Origin: Dickeya dianthicola NCPPB 453
GTDB lineage: Bacteria > Pseudomonadota > Gammaproteobacteria > Enterobacterales > Enterobacteriaceae
Assembly: GCF_000365305.1 (NCBI RefSeq)
Contig: NZ_CM001841.1
Location: 1,574,913-1,638,912 of the forward strand
Reading direction: 5' to 3'
DNA: 64,000 bases
Position numbers and translations under genes: made by a program. The notes below the pieces were generated by a model, which was not told the origin of the DNA, ran no database searches, and saw only the letters and a list, made by a program, of their open reading frames with translations. Every line of letters begins with the position of its first letter. Within the stretch, counting starts at the first letter, position 1. Below are positions 25,823 through 34,438 of this stretch, piece after piece.

Positions 25823-26722
25823 TCACCCGGCCGACGCGCTCTCGCCGATCAACGTGCGGATAAGGTGAATAACCTCTTCCACCAGCAGGCTGCGGGCATG
25901 CTGGGGCGGAAAAATCGCCAGATAGGCGACGTCAATCTTTGGTTCAAAAGGTTTGATCAGCAGCCTGGCCTCGCTGGTGCGGGCAGTAATGGCATCGACA
26001 ATTCCCACCCCTAATCCGGCGCCCGCCATGACGCAGCAATGGCGCAGCGAGGTTTCAATTGGGCTTTGCAACGCCACGTCTTGCGCGGTGATAGCCTGCG
26101 CCAGCTGTTCCCGCAACACGGTTTTGCGCCCCGGAAGGATAGCGCGGTGGTGATTCAGGTCGTCAAGGGTGATGCCGGCGCGGTCCGCCAGCGGGTGGGT
26201 CGGCGCGACGACCGCCACGGCCTGGGCGACGCCCAGCAGGTCGGCCTGCAATCCCTTGATCGCCGGCGTGCTGTTGATAAAACCGATGTCGTACTGGTTG
26301 CTGAGCACCATTTCGGTGATCGCCAGCGTGCTTTCCACATCCATAGACAGCGCCACATCCGGGTATTTTTTCAACAGCGAGGGGAAAATGCGTTCGGTGC
26401 AGAGGTTGGCGAGCGCAGACACCGCGCCGATGCGCAGCACGCTGCCTTTGGCGTGGCGGATGTCGTCCGCCACCCGCAGAATGTGGTCCAGCCCCAGATA
26501 CAGCCGTTCGATTTCCCGGAAAAGCTTAAGTGCTTCTTCACGAGGCTCCAGCCCCCGACCATCCCTGTCAAACAGTTTTAGTTTAACCGCGTACTCAAAA
26601 TCTTTGATCAGCCGGCTGACCGCCGGTTGGGTGATATTCATGATGTTGGCGGCCTGTGTGATACCGCCGGTCAGGATCACCTTATGGAATGCTTCAACCT
26701 GTCTTAAGTTGATACGGCTCAT
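25823..26722 (-). CDS. LysR-type regulator, probably of the nucleoside-hydrolase ABC operon
   Basis: This 299-aa protein is taken from ATG 26722 (MSRINLRQVEAF); a TTG four codons upstream is possible. The winged helix is at about 1-60 (TGGITQAANIMNITQPAVSRLI). A LysR substrate domain follows with VLRIGAVSALANLCTERIFPSL and AGAGLGVGIVDAI. It is divergent from the SBP_bac_5 gene at 26888 across 165 bp, the classic arrangement for regulating the neighbouring operon. The inducer is unknown, perhaps a nucleoside or nucleoside conjugate. Confidence 0.85.
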   Translation of the reverse strand: MSRINLRQVEAFHKVILTGGITQAANIMNITQPAVSRLIKDFEYAVKLKLFDRDGRGLEPREEALKLFREIERLYLGLDHILRVADDIRHAKGSVLRIGAVSALANLCTERIFPSLLKKYPDVALSMDVESTLAITEMVLSNQYDIGFINSTPAIKGLQADLLGVAQAVAVVAPTHPLADRAGITLDDLNHHRAILPGRKTVLREQLAQAITAQDVALQSPIETSLRHCCVMAGAGLGVGIVDAITARTSEARLLIKPFEPKIDVAYLAIFPPQHARSLLVEEVIHLIRTLIGESASAG

Positions 26723-26887
26723 AGATGTTACCAACCATAATGTTTATTTATGAATTCGGTACAAAATACGATTTTTAATTATTTTACCCAACACGTAGAC
26801 TTCATCCCGAAGGTTACAGTTTGTCATAGATTTGAACAAAACATGATAAGCCTGAATGCGAGATGGATCTGAATTAAAGGAGTAACC

Positions 26888-28426
26888 ATGAAAGGAATGT
26901 TGTTTGTTGCCGGCCTGATGACGTTGATGCCCATCGCGCAGGCAGCGGATTTGACGATTGGACTGGCGTCATCCACCACCTCGATGGATCCGCAGTTCTA
27001 TGTCGGCGGCGCTAACAGCGCAATGGCCCGCAATCTGTTCGACGGGCTGGTTAACCAAAACGAAAAACAACACATTACGCCCGCGCTGGCGGTGTCGTGG
27101 AAAGCTATCGACGACACGACCTGGCAATTTAGATTACGACCGAACGTCAAGTTTCATGACGGCGCCGATGTTAACGCCCGGGATGTGGTGGCCAGCGTGA
27201 AACGCGTCGCGTTGGCGGCAAAAAACAGCCCCAGCGCCTACACGCCTTACGTGGCGGACATCAGCGAGATTCGTGAAATCGACCCGCTGACGGTGGAAAT
27301 CAAGACCAAAGTACCGGCGGCGCTGTTGCTCAACAACCTGAGCCGCATTGCGATACTGCCGGCGAGGCTGGTCGACCAGCCGACCGACGTGCTGAACGGC
27401 GGTAAAGACGTGATTGGCACCGGCCCGTTCAAATTTGTCTCCTATACCCCGGATGACAAGGTGGTGCTGAGCCGCAACGACCACTACTGGGGCGGCAAGG
27501 CCGAGTGGGATACGGTGACGCTGCGCGTCATCAAGAACAGCAGCGCCCGCATTGCCGCATTGCTCTCCGGCGATGTGGACATGATCGAAAGCGTGCCGAC
27601 GGCGGACCGCGCCGCTATCGCCCGTCAGCAGGCTTTCGCGACGGAGTCGGTGCCGGGCAACCGCATTCTGTATCTGCACCCGGATCAGGATAGAGATGTG
27701 TCGCCATTCGCCAAAGGCGATGACGGCAAGAATCCGCTGAGAAAAGCGGAGGTGCGGCAGGCGATGTCGCTGGCAATTAACCGCGACGCGCTGGTGCAAC
27801 GGATTCTCGACGGTCAGGGGCTGCCTTCGTCGCAGCTGGTGCCGCAGGGATATCCGGGCTATTCCGCCAACATACCGGCGCCGGTTTACGACCTGGCGCA
27901 GGCGAAACAGAAACTGACGGCGGCGGGCTACCCGAACGGGTTCACCCTGACGTTCCACGCCTCGAACGATCGTTACCCTAACGACGCCAAAATCGCACAG
28001 GCGCTGGGGCAGATGTTCAGTCAGGCGGGCATCAAGACCGAGGTGGTCACCATGCCCGGCAACGTCTACTTCGCCAAGGCGGCGCAGCGTGAATTCAGCC
28101 TGGTGATGGGCGGCGCGGCGATTGAAACCGGCGAGGCGTCCGGCGTGCTGGGGCCGTTGCTGGAAACCTTTGGCCCGAATGCCGGCCAGGGGAATCGAGG
28201 GCGGTATTCCAATGCCGAATTTGACAAGCTGCTGAATCAGGCGCGCGCCACGCTGGATGAACCGCAACGCGATGCCCTGCTGCAGCAGGCAACCGAATTG
28301 GCAGTGAAAGAGCAAGGGGTTATCCCGCTGCTGTTTCTCTCCAATACCTGGGCAATGAAAAAAGGCTATAGCTACGTGGGCCGCACAGACGGCTACACAT
28401 TGCCCTATTTCGTTCACAAACAGTAA
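26888..28426 (+). CDS. Peptide-type ABC substrate-binding protein (SBP_bac_5)
   Basis: This 512-aa periplasmic protein has a short signal peptide (MKGMLFVAGLMTLMPIAQAAD) and AAAGGAG upstream of the ATG. The body has the SBP_bac_5 pattern: TTSMDPQFYVGGANSAMARNL, WQFRLRPNVKFHDGADVNARDV and TGPFKFVSYTPDDKVVLSRN. Relatives bind peptides, glutathione, nickel or opines. It begins an operon whose other genes are two nucleoside hydrolases, two permeases and a fused ATPase. The ligand could be a nucleoside or a nucleoside-containing compound. An ERIC element follows inside the operon. Confidence 0.88.
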   Translation: MKGMLFVAGLMTLMPIAQAADLTIGLASSTTSMDPQFYVGGANSAMARNLFDGLVNQNEKQHITPALAVSWKAIDDTTWQFRLRPNVKFHDGADVNARDVVASVKRVALAAKNSPSAYTPYVADISEIREIDPLTVEIKTKVPAALLLNNLSRIAILPARLVDQPTDVLNGGKDVIGTGPFKFVSYTPDDKVVLSRNDHYWGGKAEWDTVTLRVIKNSSARIAALLSGDVDMIESVPTADRAAIARQQAFATESVPGNRILYLHPDQDRDVSPFAKGDDGKNPLRKAEVRQAMSLAINRDALVQRILDGQGLPSSQLVPQGYPGYSANIPAPVYDLAQAKQKLTAAGYPNGFTLTFHASNDRYPNDAKIAQALGQMFSQAGIKTEVVTMPGNVYFAKAAQREFSLVMGGAAIETGEASGVLGPLLETFGPNAGQGNRGRYSNAEFDKLLNQARATLDEPQRDALLQQATELAVKEQGVIPLLFLSNTWAMKKGYSYVGRTDGYTLPYFVHKQ

Positions 28427-28470
28427 ACGGTGAGTTTTTCACCCGGCGCTGGTGGTGAATGAAAATGATG

Positions 28471-28596
28471 TATACCCAAATAATTCGGGTTGCAGGAAGG
28501 CGGCAACCGAGTGAATCCCCAGGAGCTTACATAAGTAAGTGACTGGGGTGAGTGAGGGCAGCCAACACACCTGCAACTCGAAGTATGACGGGTATA
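28471..28596. repeat. ERIC element (IRU), full length
   Basis: This 126-bp element starts TATACC, ends GGTATA and is imperfectly palindromic. Its core GTGAATCCCCAGGAGCTTAC and AAGTAAGTGACTGGGGTGAG match the conserved centre of enterobacterial repetitive intergenic consensus sequences. It lies between the binding-protein gene and the nucleoside-hydrolase genes, all rightward. In that position it would be transcribed and could form a large hairpin. Confidence 0.95.
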
Positions 28597-28693
28597 GTGC
28601 GATTTTTACGTTAACACCAGGGTTCTCCCATCAGGCCGTGTCCCGCTGCATTCCGCGGCGGGACACTCCGCCTGTCACCTTCAGGGCAACTCT

Positions 28694-28783
28694 ATGAGCG
28701 ATTTCTTCGGCGTATTCCCCTATCTGATTGAAAAACCCCGTTTCTACGTCGCCAGCGTACTACGAGGAGTGGGCGCATTGTGA
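28694..28783 (+). pseudogene. 29-codon remnant, resembles start of a DapA-family aldolase gene
   Basis: ATG at 28694 opens a 29-codon frame beginning MSDFFGVFPYL, which is how many dihydrodipicolinate synthase/N-acetylneuraminate lyase family proteins start. The remaining 18 residues (IEKPRFYVASVLRGVGAL) do not continue that family N-terminus. This suggests an internal deletion that joined the first dozen codons to later sequence. Its TGA overlaps the GTG start of the next gene (GTGA), and GAGGAG inside it is that gene's ribosome site. It could still be translated as a coupling leader peptide. Family assignment is from memory of one motif. Confidence 0.4.
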
Positions 28784-29733
28784 GGTCTATTCCCGTTATT
28801 ATCGATTGCGATCCCGGCATTGACGATGCGCTGGCATTGCTGAGCGCGTTCGTCGCCCCACAGCTGGCGATTCAGGGCATTACCGTGGTGAACGGTAATC
28901 AGCCGTTGCCCAACACGCTGCGCAATGCGTTGCAGATAGTCGAACTGGGCGAGCGTACCGATATTCCCGTCTTCGCCGGTTGCTGGCAGCCGATGCTGCG
29001 CGAACCGATCCACGGTCAGTTTCATGGCAAGAATGGGCTGGGCGACAGCGATTTCCCCGCGCCGCGTAAAGCGGCGGAGATGCAGCACGCGGTTAATTTT
29101 CTGATCGCCCGTTGCCGGGAGGCGGCGCAGAGCGGCGAGCGTATCACGCTGTGTTCGCTGGGGCCGCTGACCAATCTGGCCAGCGCGTTTTGCATCGCGC
29201 CCGATATCGTGGCGGGAATTGCGCGCATTGTGTCGATGGGCGGCGCCTGCCGCGAGTTGGGTAACCGCACCATGACGTCGGAATTCAACCTGCTGGCCGA
29301 CCCGCACGCGGCGCACATCGTCTTTTCGCAGAATGTGCCGATGACGCTGTTGCCGCTGGACGCCACCCATCAGGTGATTCTGACGCCGGAGCGCGTTAGC
29401 GAGCTGGTCGCGCACGCCGGTCGGTTACGCGGCCCGCTGAGTCAACTAATGGCGTGTTGGGATCGCAACGACGTTAAACGTTACGGCTCCCGCGGCGGGC
29501 CGCTGCATGACCCGCTGGTGATCGCCTGGGTGCTGCGGCCCGACTTGTTTCAGACTGAACGGGCGCGGGTGCTGGTGGAGCATCAGAGCGAACTGTGTAT
29601 GGGGCAGAGCGTCATGGATATTTACGGTAAATCCGGCCTGCCGGCGAATGTCGACGTGGTCACCGGCGTCAACGTAGAGGAAGTCATTCAGTTATTCTGT
29701 CAGCTGTTTTCAGCCTATGGAACCGCGAAATGA
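28780..29733 (+). CDS. Nucleoside hydrolase (IunH family), first copy
   Basis: This 317-aa protein starts at GTG 28780, ten bases after GAGGAG. DCDPGIDDALAL at about residues 9-20 is the calcium-binding Asp cluster of inosine/uridine-preferring nucleoside hydrolases. Other family segments are ITLCSLGPLTNLA, MTSEFNLLADPHAA and LHDPLVIAWVL with the catalytic-site His. It splits ribonucleosides to base and ribose. No signal peptide is seen, so it is cytoplasmic. It overlaps the second copy by ATGA and is in the same operon as a peptide-type ABC transporter. Confidence 0.9.
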   Translation: MRSIPVIIDCDPGIDDALALLSAFVAPQLAIQGITVVNGNQPLPNTLRNALQIVELGERTDIPVFAGCWQPMLREPIHGQFHGKNGLGDSDFPAPRKAAEMQHAVNFLIARCREAAQSGERITLCSLGPLTNLASAFCIAPDIVAGIARIVSMGGACRELGNRTMTSEFNLLADPHAAHIVFSQNVPMTLLPLDATHQVILTPERVSELVAHAGRLRGPLSQLMACWDRNDVKRYGSRGGPLHDPLVIAWVLRPDLFQTERARVLVEHQSELCMGQSVMDIYGKSGLPANVDVVTGVNVEEVIQLFCQLFSAYGTAK

Positions 29734-30698
29734 CACCTCAACGAATCATTATTGATACCGATCCCGGCGTAGACGACGCCATTGCGCTGTGGCTGGCGCT
29801 GGCCTCGCCGGAACTGGACGTGTTGGGCATCACGGTAGCGGCCGGCAACGTGGCGCTGGAAAATACGCTGACCAACGCCCGGCGGATTGTGGCGCTGTCC
29901 GGGCGTGATGACGTGCCGGTGTTCGCCGGCGCGGAAAAGCCGCTAATCGGCCCGCAACGCTATGGCAAGTACGCCCATATCGGCGCGTTCAGCAATGAAC
30001 TGGTGCCGGCGGGCGAGTGCCGGGTCACGCAGGAACACGCGGTGGATTTTATCGTCCGCACCGCGCGTCGGGCGGCGCAAGAACAGAACCCGATTACCTT
30101 TTGCGCCATCGGGCCGATGACCAATCTGGCGCTGGCGTTGATTCAGCACCCGGAGGTCGCGCGCGGCATCCGTCAGGTGGTAACCATGAGCTGCGCTTTT
30201 ACCGCGCTCGGCCACCGCACGCCGTGGGCGGAATTCAATATCTATGCCGATCCGCACGCCGCCAGCCGGGTATTCAGCAGCGGCATCCCGCTGGTTGTCA
30301 TGCCGCTGGACATGACGTTTCAGGCGTTGATGACCCAACAGGAAATCGACGTGGTGCAGCGCGATGCCGGGCGGCCCGGTCAGGCCATCGCTCGCCTGCT
30401 GGGCGCCTTTGACCGCAGCGACACGGCGCGTTTCGGGCGCGAAGGCAGCCCGGTGCATGACGCCACCACCGTGGCCTGGCTATTGCAGCCGTCGCTGTTT
30501 GCCGGACGAGAGGCGCGGGTCGGGGTGACCGTCGCCGGTGAAACCGCCGGGCATACCTGGGCGGATTTTTATGGCAAGCTATCGCAGGCGCCCAATGCGC
30601 AGGTGATGCAGTCGGTGGATGAACCCGGCTTTCTGTCGCTGCTGGTCCGGGTGCTGAGCCGCTACGGTCAGGCGGGTGTCCCGGCGCGTCACGCATAG
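29730..30698 (+). CDS. Nucleoside hydrolase (IunH family), second copy
   Basis: This 322-aa protein starts in an ATGA overlap with the first copy. It has IIIDTDPGVDDAIAL near residues 6-20, ITFCAIGPMTNLALAL, WAEFNIYADPHAA and VHDATTVAWLL. The two copies share the fold and spacing but differ substantially in sequence. They may have different base preference or form a hetero-oligomer rather than being a recent duplication. It is cytoplasmic and precedes the permease genes by 51 bp. Confidence 0.9.
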   Translation: MTPQRIIIDTDPGVDDAIALWLALASPELDVLGITVAAGNVALENTLTNARRIVALSGRDDVPVFAGAEKPLIGPQRYGKYAHIGAFSNELVPAGECRVTQEHAVDFIVRTARRAAQEQNPITFCAIGPMTNLALALIQHPEVARGIRQVVTMSCAFTALGHRTPWAEFNIYADPHAASRVFSSGIPLVVMPLDMTFQALMTQQEIDVVQRDAGRPGQAIARLLGAFDRSDTARFGREGSPVHDATTVAWLLQPSLFAGREARVGVTVAGETAGHTWADFYGKLSQAPNAQVMQSVDEPGFLSLLVRVLSRYGQAGVPARHA

Positions 30699-30749
30699 AG
30701 CCTATTGGGACGGGTGCTTAACCTTCATCATTAACCACAAGGACGTGTC

Positions 30750-31724
30750 ATGGCCCGCTTTTTACTCAGTCGTTTTCTGCAAACTTTGGTAACGCTGGCG
30801 GTCATGTCGGTGCTGGTTTTCGCCGGCGTTTATCTGGTCGGCAACCCGGTGGATGTGCTGTTGGGCAGCAACGCCACCCCAGCCGAGCGCGAGGCGGTGA
30901 TCCGCGCGTTCGGGCTGGATAAAACTCTGTGGCAACAGTACCTGCTGTTTGTCACCCACGCGTTGCAGGGCGATTTGGGCAACTCCTTCATTTTTAACCA
31001 ACCGGCGCTGCATCTGATTTTGCAACGTATGCCCGCCACGCTGGAGCTGGCGCTGGCGGCGTTTCTGCTGTCGCTGCTGATCGGCATTCCGCTGGGGGTG
31101 TTCGCCGGTCTGCGGCCGGACAGCCTGGCGGCGAAATCGGTGATGACACTATCGATTTTGGGCTTTAGCCTGCCGACCTTCTGGATCGGCATGATGATGG
31201 TCATGCTGTTCAGCGTGAAGCTGGGCTGGCTGCCGTCGTCGGGGCGGGGCGATACCGTGACGGTGGCGGGCGTGCCGCTGAGCTTGCTGACGGCGGATGG
31301 CTGGCGGCACCTGCTGTTGCCGGTGCTCAATCTGGCGCTGTTCAAGATATCGTTGATTATCCGCCTGACCCGCGCCGGCGTGCGCGAATGCCTGCAACAG
31401 GACTACGTGCGCTTTGCCCGCGCCAAGGGGCTGTCGGAGCGCCGTATCCTGTTCGTACACGTGCTGAAAAACACGCTAATCCCGCTGATTACGGTGATTG
31501 GCCTGGAGCTGGGGGCGTTGATCGCCTTTGCGGTGGTGACCGAAACCATTTACGCCTGGCCGGGGATGGGCAAACTGATTATCGACTCCATCGCGGTGCT
31601 GGATCGCCCGGTGATTCTGGCCTACCTGATGATGACGGTGGTGATGTTCAGCCTGATCAATCTGCTGGTGGATGTGCTGTACGCGGTGGTGGACCCGCGC
31701 ATCCGCTTAGGCGGTGGGCAATGA
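30750..31724 (+). CDS. ABC permease, DppB/OppB type
   Basis: This 324-aa inner-membrane permease has the N-terminal LSRFLQTLVTLAVMSVLVFAG segment of OppB/DppB proteins, about six membrane helices and the EAA-like region YVRFARAKGLSERRILFVHVLKN. The C-terminus RIRLGGGQ is typical. An AAGGACG site precedes the ATG. It overlaps the next permease by ATGA. It forms the membrane channel with that partner for the ligand of the 26888 binding protein. Confidence 0.9.
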   Translation: MARFLLSRFLQTLVTLAVMSVLVFAGVYLVGNPVDVLLGSNATPAEREAVIRAFGLDKTLWQQYLLFVTHALQGDLGNSFIFNQPALHLILQRMPATLELALAAFLLSLLIGIPLGVFAGLRPDSLAAKSVMTLSILGFSLPTFWIGMMMVMLFSVKLGWLPSSGRGDTVTVAGVPLSLLTADGWRHLLLPVLNLALFKISLIIRLTRAGVRECLQQDYVRFARAKGLSERRILFVHVLKNTLIPLITVIGLELGALIAFAVVTETIYAWPGMGKLIIDSIAVLDRPVILAYLMMTVVMFSLINLLVDVLYAVVDPRIRLGGGQ

Positions 31725-32641
31725 GCCTGTCGGGACGCTCGGTGCATACCCGGTCCGGCGCGCCGGCGGCGCGTTCGGCGCTGGCTCGTACGTTGTCGCT
31801 GTTGTGTCATGACCGGCTGGCGCGGTTGGGGCTGTTTACGCTGGCGCTGATTGTCGGGCTGGCGCTGCTGGCGCCGTGGATTTCGCCGCAGAACCCGTAT
31901 GACCTGACCCAACTGATGATCATGGATAACCGCCTGCCGCCGGGGTCAGCCGGAATGGGCGGGCTAACTTACTGGCTCGGCAGCGACGATCAGGGCCGCG
32001 ATTTGCTGAGCGCCATGCTGTACGGCACCCGCACCAGCCTGACCGTCGGGGTCAGCAGCGCGCTGGCGGCGCTGGCCATCGGCATGACCGCCGGCATGTT
32101 GAGCGCCTGGCAGGGCGGCAAAACCGACGCGCTGCTGATGCGTATCGTCGATATCCAGCTCAGCTTCCCGCCGCTACTTATCGCCCTGATCCTGCTGGCG
32201 GTGTTGGGGCAGGGGGTGGACAAAATTATTCTGGCGCTGGTTATCACCCAGTGGGCGTATTACGCCCGCACCATTCGCGCTTCCGCCCTGTTGGAAAGCC
32301 GCCGCAACTATGTGGATGCGGCGCGCGGCATGGCGTTTTCCACGCCGCGCATTCTGTTTCGCCACATGCTGCCCAACTGCCTGCCGCCGCTGATCGTGGT
32401 CGCCACCCTGCGTATCGCTTACGCCATCATGCTGGAAGCGACGCTGTCGTTTCTCGGCATTGGCCTGCCGATTACCGAACCGTCGCTGGGGCTGTTGATC
32501 GCCAACGGCTTTGATTATTTGCTGTCCGGCGATTACTGGATCAGCCTGTTCCCCGGCGTGATGCTGCTGTTATTGATTGTGGCTATCAACCTGATCGGCG
32601 ACGCCCTGCGTGATGCGCTGAATACCAGACAAGAGGAGTGA
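31721..32641 (+). CDS. ABC permease, DppC/OppC type
   Basis: This 306-aa permease starts at MSLSGRSVHTR (ATG 31721, ATGA overlap). The longer upstream frame reads the first permease out of frame and is rejected. It has the OppC N-terminal segment (HDRLARLGLFTLALIVGLALLAPW), a periplasmic loop with TYWLGSDDQGRDLLSAMLYG, and EAA-like YVDAARGMAFSTPRILFRHMLPN. It partners the DppB-type permease. The ATPase follows 3 bp later. Confidence 0.9.
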   Translation: MSLSGRSVHTRSGAPAARSALARTLSLLCHDRLARLGLFTLALIVGLALLAPWISPQNPYDLTQLMIMDNRLPPGSAGMGGLTYWLGSDDQGRDLLSAMLYGTRTSLTVGVSSALAALAIGMTAGMLSAWQGGKTDALLMRIVDIQLSFPPLLIALILLAVLGQGVDKIILALVITQWAYYARTIRASALLESRRNYVDAARGMAFSTPRILFRHMLPNCLPPLIVVATLRIAYAIMLEATLSFLGIGLPITEPSLGLLIANGFDYLLSGDYWISLFPGVMLLLLIVAINLIGDALRDALNTRQEE

Positions 32642-32644
32642 GGC

Positions 32645-34438
32645 GTGAATCAACCGGTGCTGCGCATTGAACAACTGAACACCGCGTTTCGGGTCAACGG
32701 TGAGTGGCTGAATGTGGTACAGGATCTGTCGTTTGAGATTGGCGAGCGGGAAACCGTGGTGCTGGTGGGCGAGTCCGGTTCCGGCAAAAGCGTCACTGCG
32801 CTGTCCATTATGCGCCTGCTGGCCGGGCCGCAGGTGCGGACTACCGGGCGGGCGCTGTTCGACGGCCGCGACCTGCTGGCGCTGCCCGCCCGCGAAATGC
32901 AGCACATCCGCGGCAATCGCATCGGCATGGTGTTTCAGGAGCCGATGACCAGCCTTAATCCGGTACTGAAAATCGGCACCCAGATTACCGAAGTGTTGCG
33001 GCGTCACCGGGGAATGGACCACGCCGGCGCCCGGGCGGAAGCGGTGCGATTGCTGGAAAAGGTACGCATTCCCGCCGCCCGCTCCCGGCTGGACGAGTAC
33101 CCGCTCAGCTTTTCCGGCGGTATGCGCCAGCGGGTGGTGATCGCCATCGCGCTGGCCTGCCATCCCCGCTTGTTGATTGTCGATGAACCCACCACGGCGC
33201 TGGATGTCACCATTCAGGCGCAAATCCTGGCGCTGATCAAAACGTTGCAGGACGAAGAGGGCATGTCGATTCTGTTCATCACCCACGATATGGGGGTGGT
33301 GGCGGAAGTGGCCGATCGCACTATGGTGATGTACCACGGCGCCGGGGTGGAAATGGCGGACACCCGCCGGCTGTTTCGTGCGCCGCAACATCCGTACAGC
33401 AAGACGCTGTTTTCCGCCGTGCCGCGGCTGGGCGACATGGCCGATAGCCGTTTGCCCCGACGGTTCGCGCTGTTCGGGCAGTCAGCGGCGGCGAGCGCCC
33501 CGCTGGCGGACACGGTGACGCCGGGAGAACCGGTGCTGGCGGTGCGCGGCTTGATCAAGCGTTTTGAGGTGAAAAGCGGCTGGCTGCGCCGGGTGACCGG
33601 CCGGGTACATGCCGTGGAAAACGTGTCGTTCAGTCTGCAACCGGGGGAAACCTTATCGCTGGTGGGCGAGTCCGGCTGCGGCAAGTCCACCGCCGGGCGC
33701 GCCATTCTGCGGTTGCTGGAGCCGAATGGCGGTGCGGTGTCGCTGTGCGGCGAGAACATGCTGGCGGCCGGCGCGTCGGCGCTGGCCGGCTTGCGGATGC
33801 GGGCGCAGATGATTTTTCAGGACCCGTACGACAGCCTCAACCCTCGGCTGACCGTAGGCAGCGCGATTGCCGAACCGATGATCAGCCACGGTCTGGCGTC
33901 AGCGCGCCAGGCGCAGCAAAAAGTGGCGGAACTGCTGGAAAAGGTGGGATTGCAGGCCGACATGGCCGAGCGCTATCCGCATCAGTTTTCCGGTGGCCAG
34001 CGCCAGCGCTTATGCATCGCGCGGGCGCTGGCGCTCAATCCGCGGGTGATTATCGCCGACGAGGCGGTGTCCGCGCTGGACATGACCGTCAAGGCGCAAA
34101 TCGTCAACCTGCTGCTCGATTTGCAACAGCAACTGGGGCTGGCCTATCTGTTTATTTCTCACGACATGGCGGTAGTCGAGCGTATCAGCCATCGGGTGGC
34201 GGTGATGTATCAGGGCGAAATTGTGGAGATCGGCCCGCGTCAGGCGGTATTCAACGACCCGCAGCATCTGTATACCCGCCGCCTGCTGGCCGCCGTGCCG
34301 GTGCCCGACCCGGAAAAGCGTGTGCGCCGGTCAATGCAGGCCGATGAACTGCACAGCCCGCTGCGCCCGGCGGACTATCAGCCGCCGGCGCGCCGTTACC
34401 GGCAGGTCGGCGACGGCCACCTTGTGCTGTTATCCTGA
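32645..34438 (+). CDS. Fused double ABC ATPase, DppD-DppF type
   Basis: This 597-aa protein starts at GTG 32645 after GAGGAG. It has two nucleotide-binding domains in one chain: Walker A GESGSGKS at about 42-49 and GESGCGKST near 341. Signatures are SFSGGMRQRVVIAIAL and QFSGGQRQRLCIARAL; Walker B regions are LLIVDEPTTALD and VIIADEAVSALD. Like GsiA of E. coli, one polypeptide replaces the usual DppD and DppF pair. It ends the operon and overlaps the decayed convergent MFS gene by 9 bp. Confidence 0.92.
   Translation: MNQPVLRIEQLNTAFRVNGEWLNVVQDLSFEIGERETVVLVGESGSGKSVTALSIMRLLAGPQVRTTGRALFDGRDLLALPAREMQHIRGNRIGMVFQEPMTSLNPVLKIGTQITEVLRRHRGMDHAGARAEAVRLLEKVRIPAARSRLDEYPLSFSGGMRQRVVIAIALACHPRLLIVDEPTTALDVTIQAQILALIKTLQDEEGMSILFITHDMGVVAEVADRTMVMYHGAGVEMADTRRLFRAPQHPYSKTLFSAVPRLGDMADSRLPRRFALFGQSAAASAPLADTVTPGEPVLAVRGLIKRFEVKSGWLRRVTGRVHAVENVSFSLQPGETLSLVGESGCGKSTAGRAILRLLEPNGGAVSLCGENMLAAGASALAGLRMRAQMIFQDPYDSLNPRLTVGSAIAEPMISHGLASARQAQQKVAELLEKVGLQADMAERYPHQFSGGQRQRLCIARALALNPRVIIADEAVSALDMTVKAQIVNLLLDLQQQLGLAYLFISHDMAVVERISHRVAVMYQGEIVEIGPRQAVFNDPQHLYTRRLLAAVPVPDPEKRVRRSMQADELHSPLRPADYQPPARRYRQVGDGHLVLLS

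Noticed and set aside
27134-28417. 427-codon minus-strand frame opposite the SBP_bac_5 gene
   Set aside because: It is antisense to a well-supported binding protein with signal peptide and ribosome site, and has no motif of its own.
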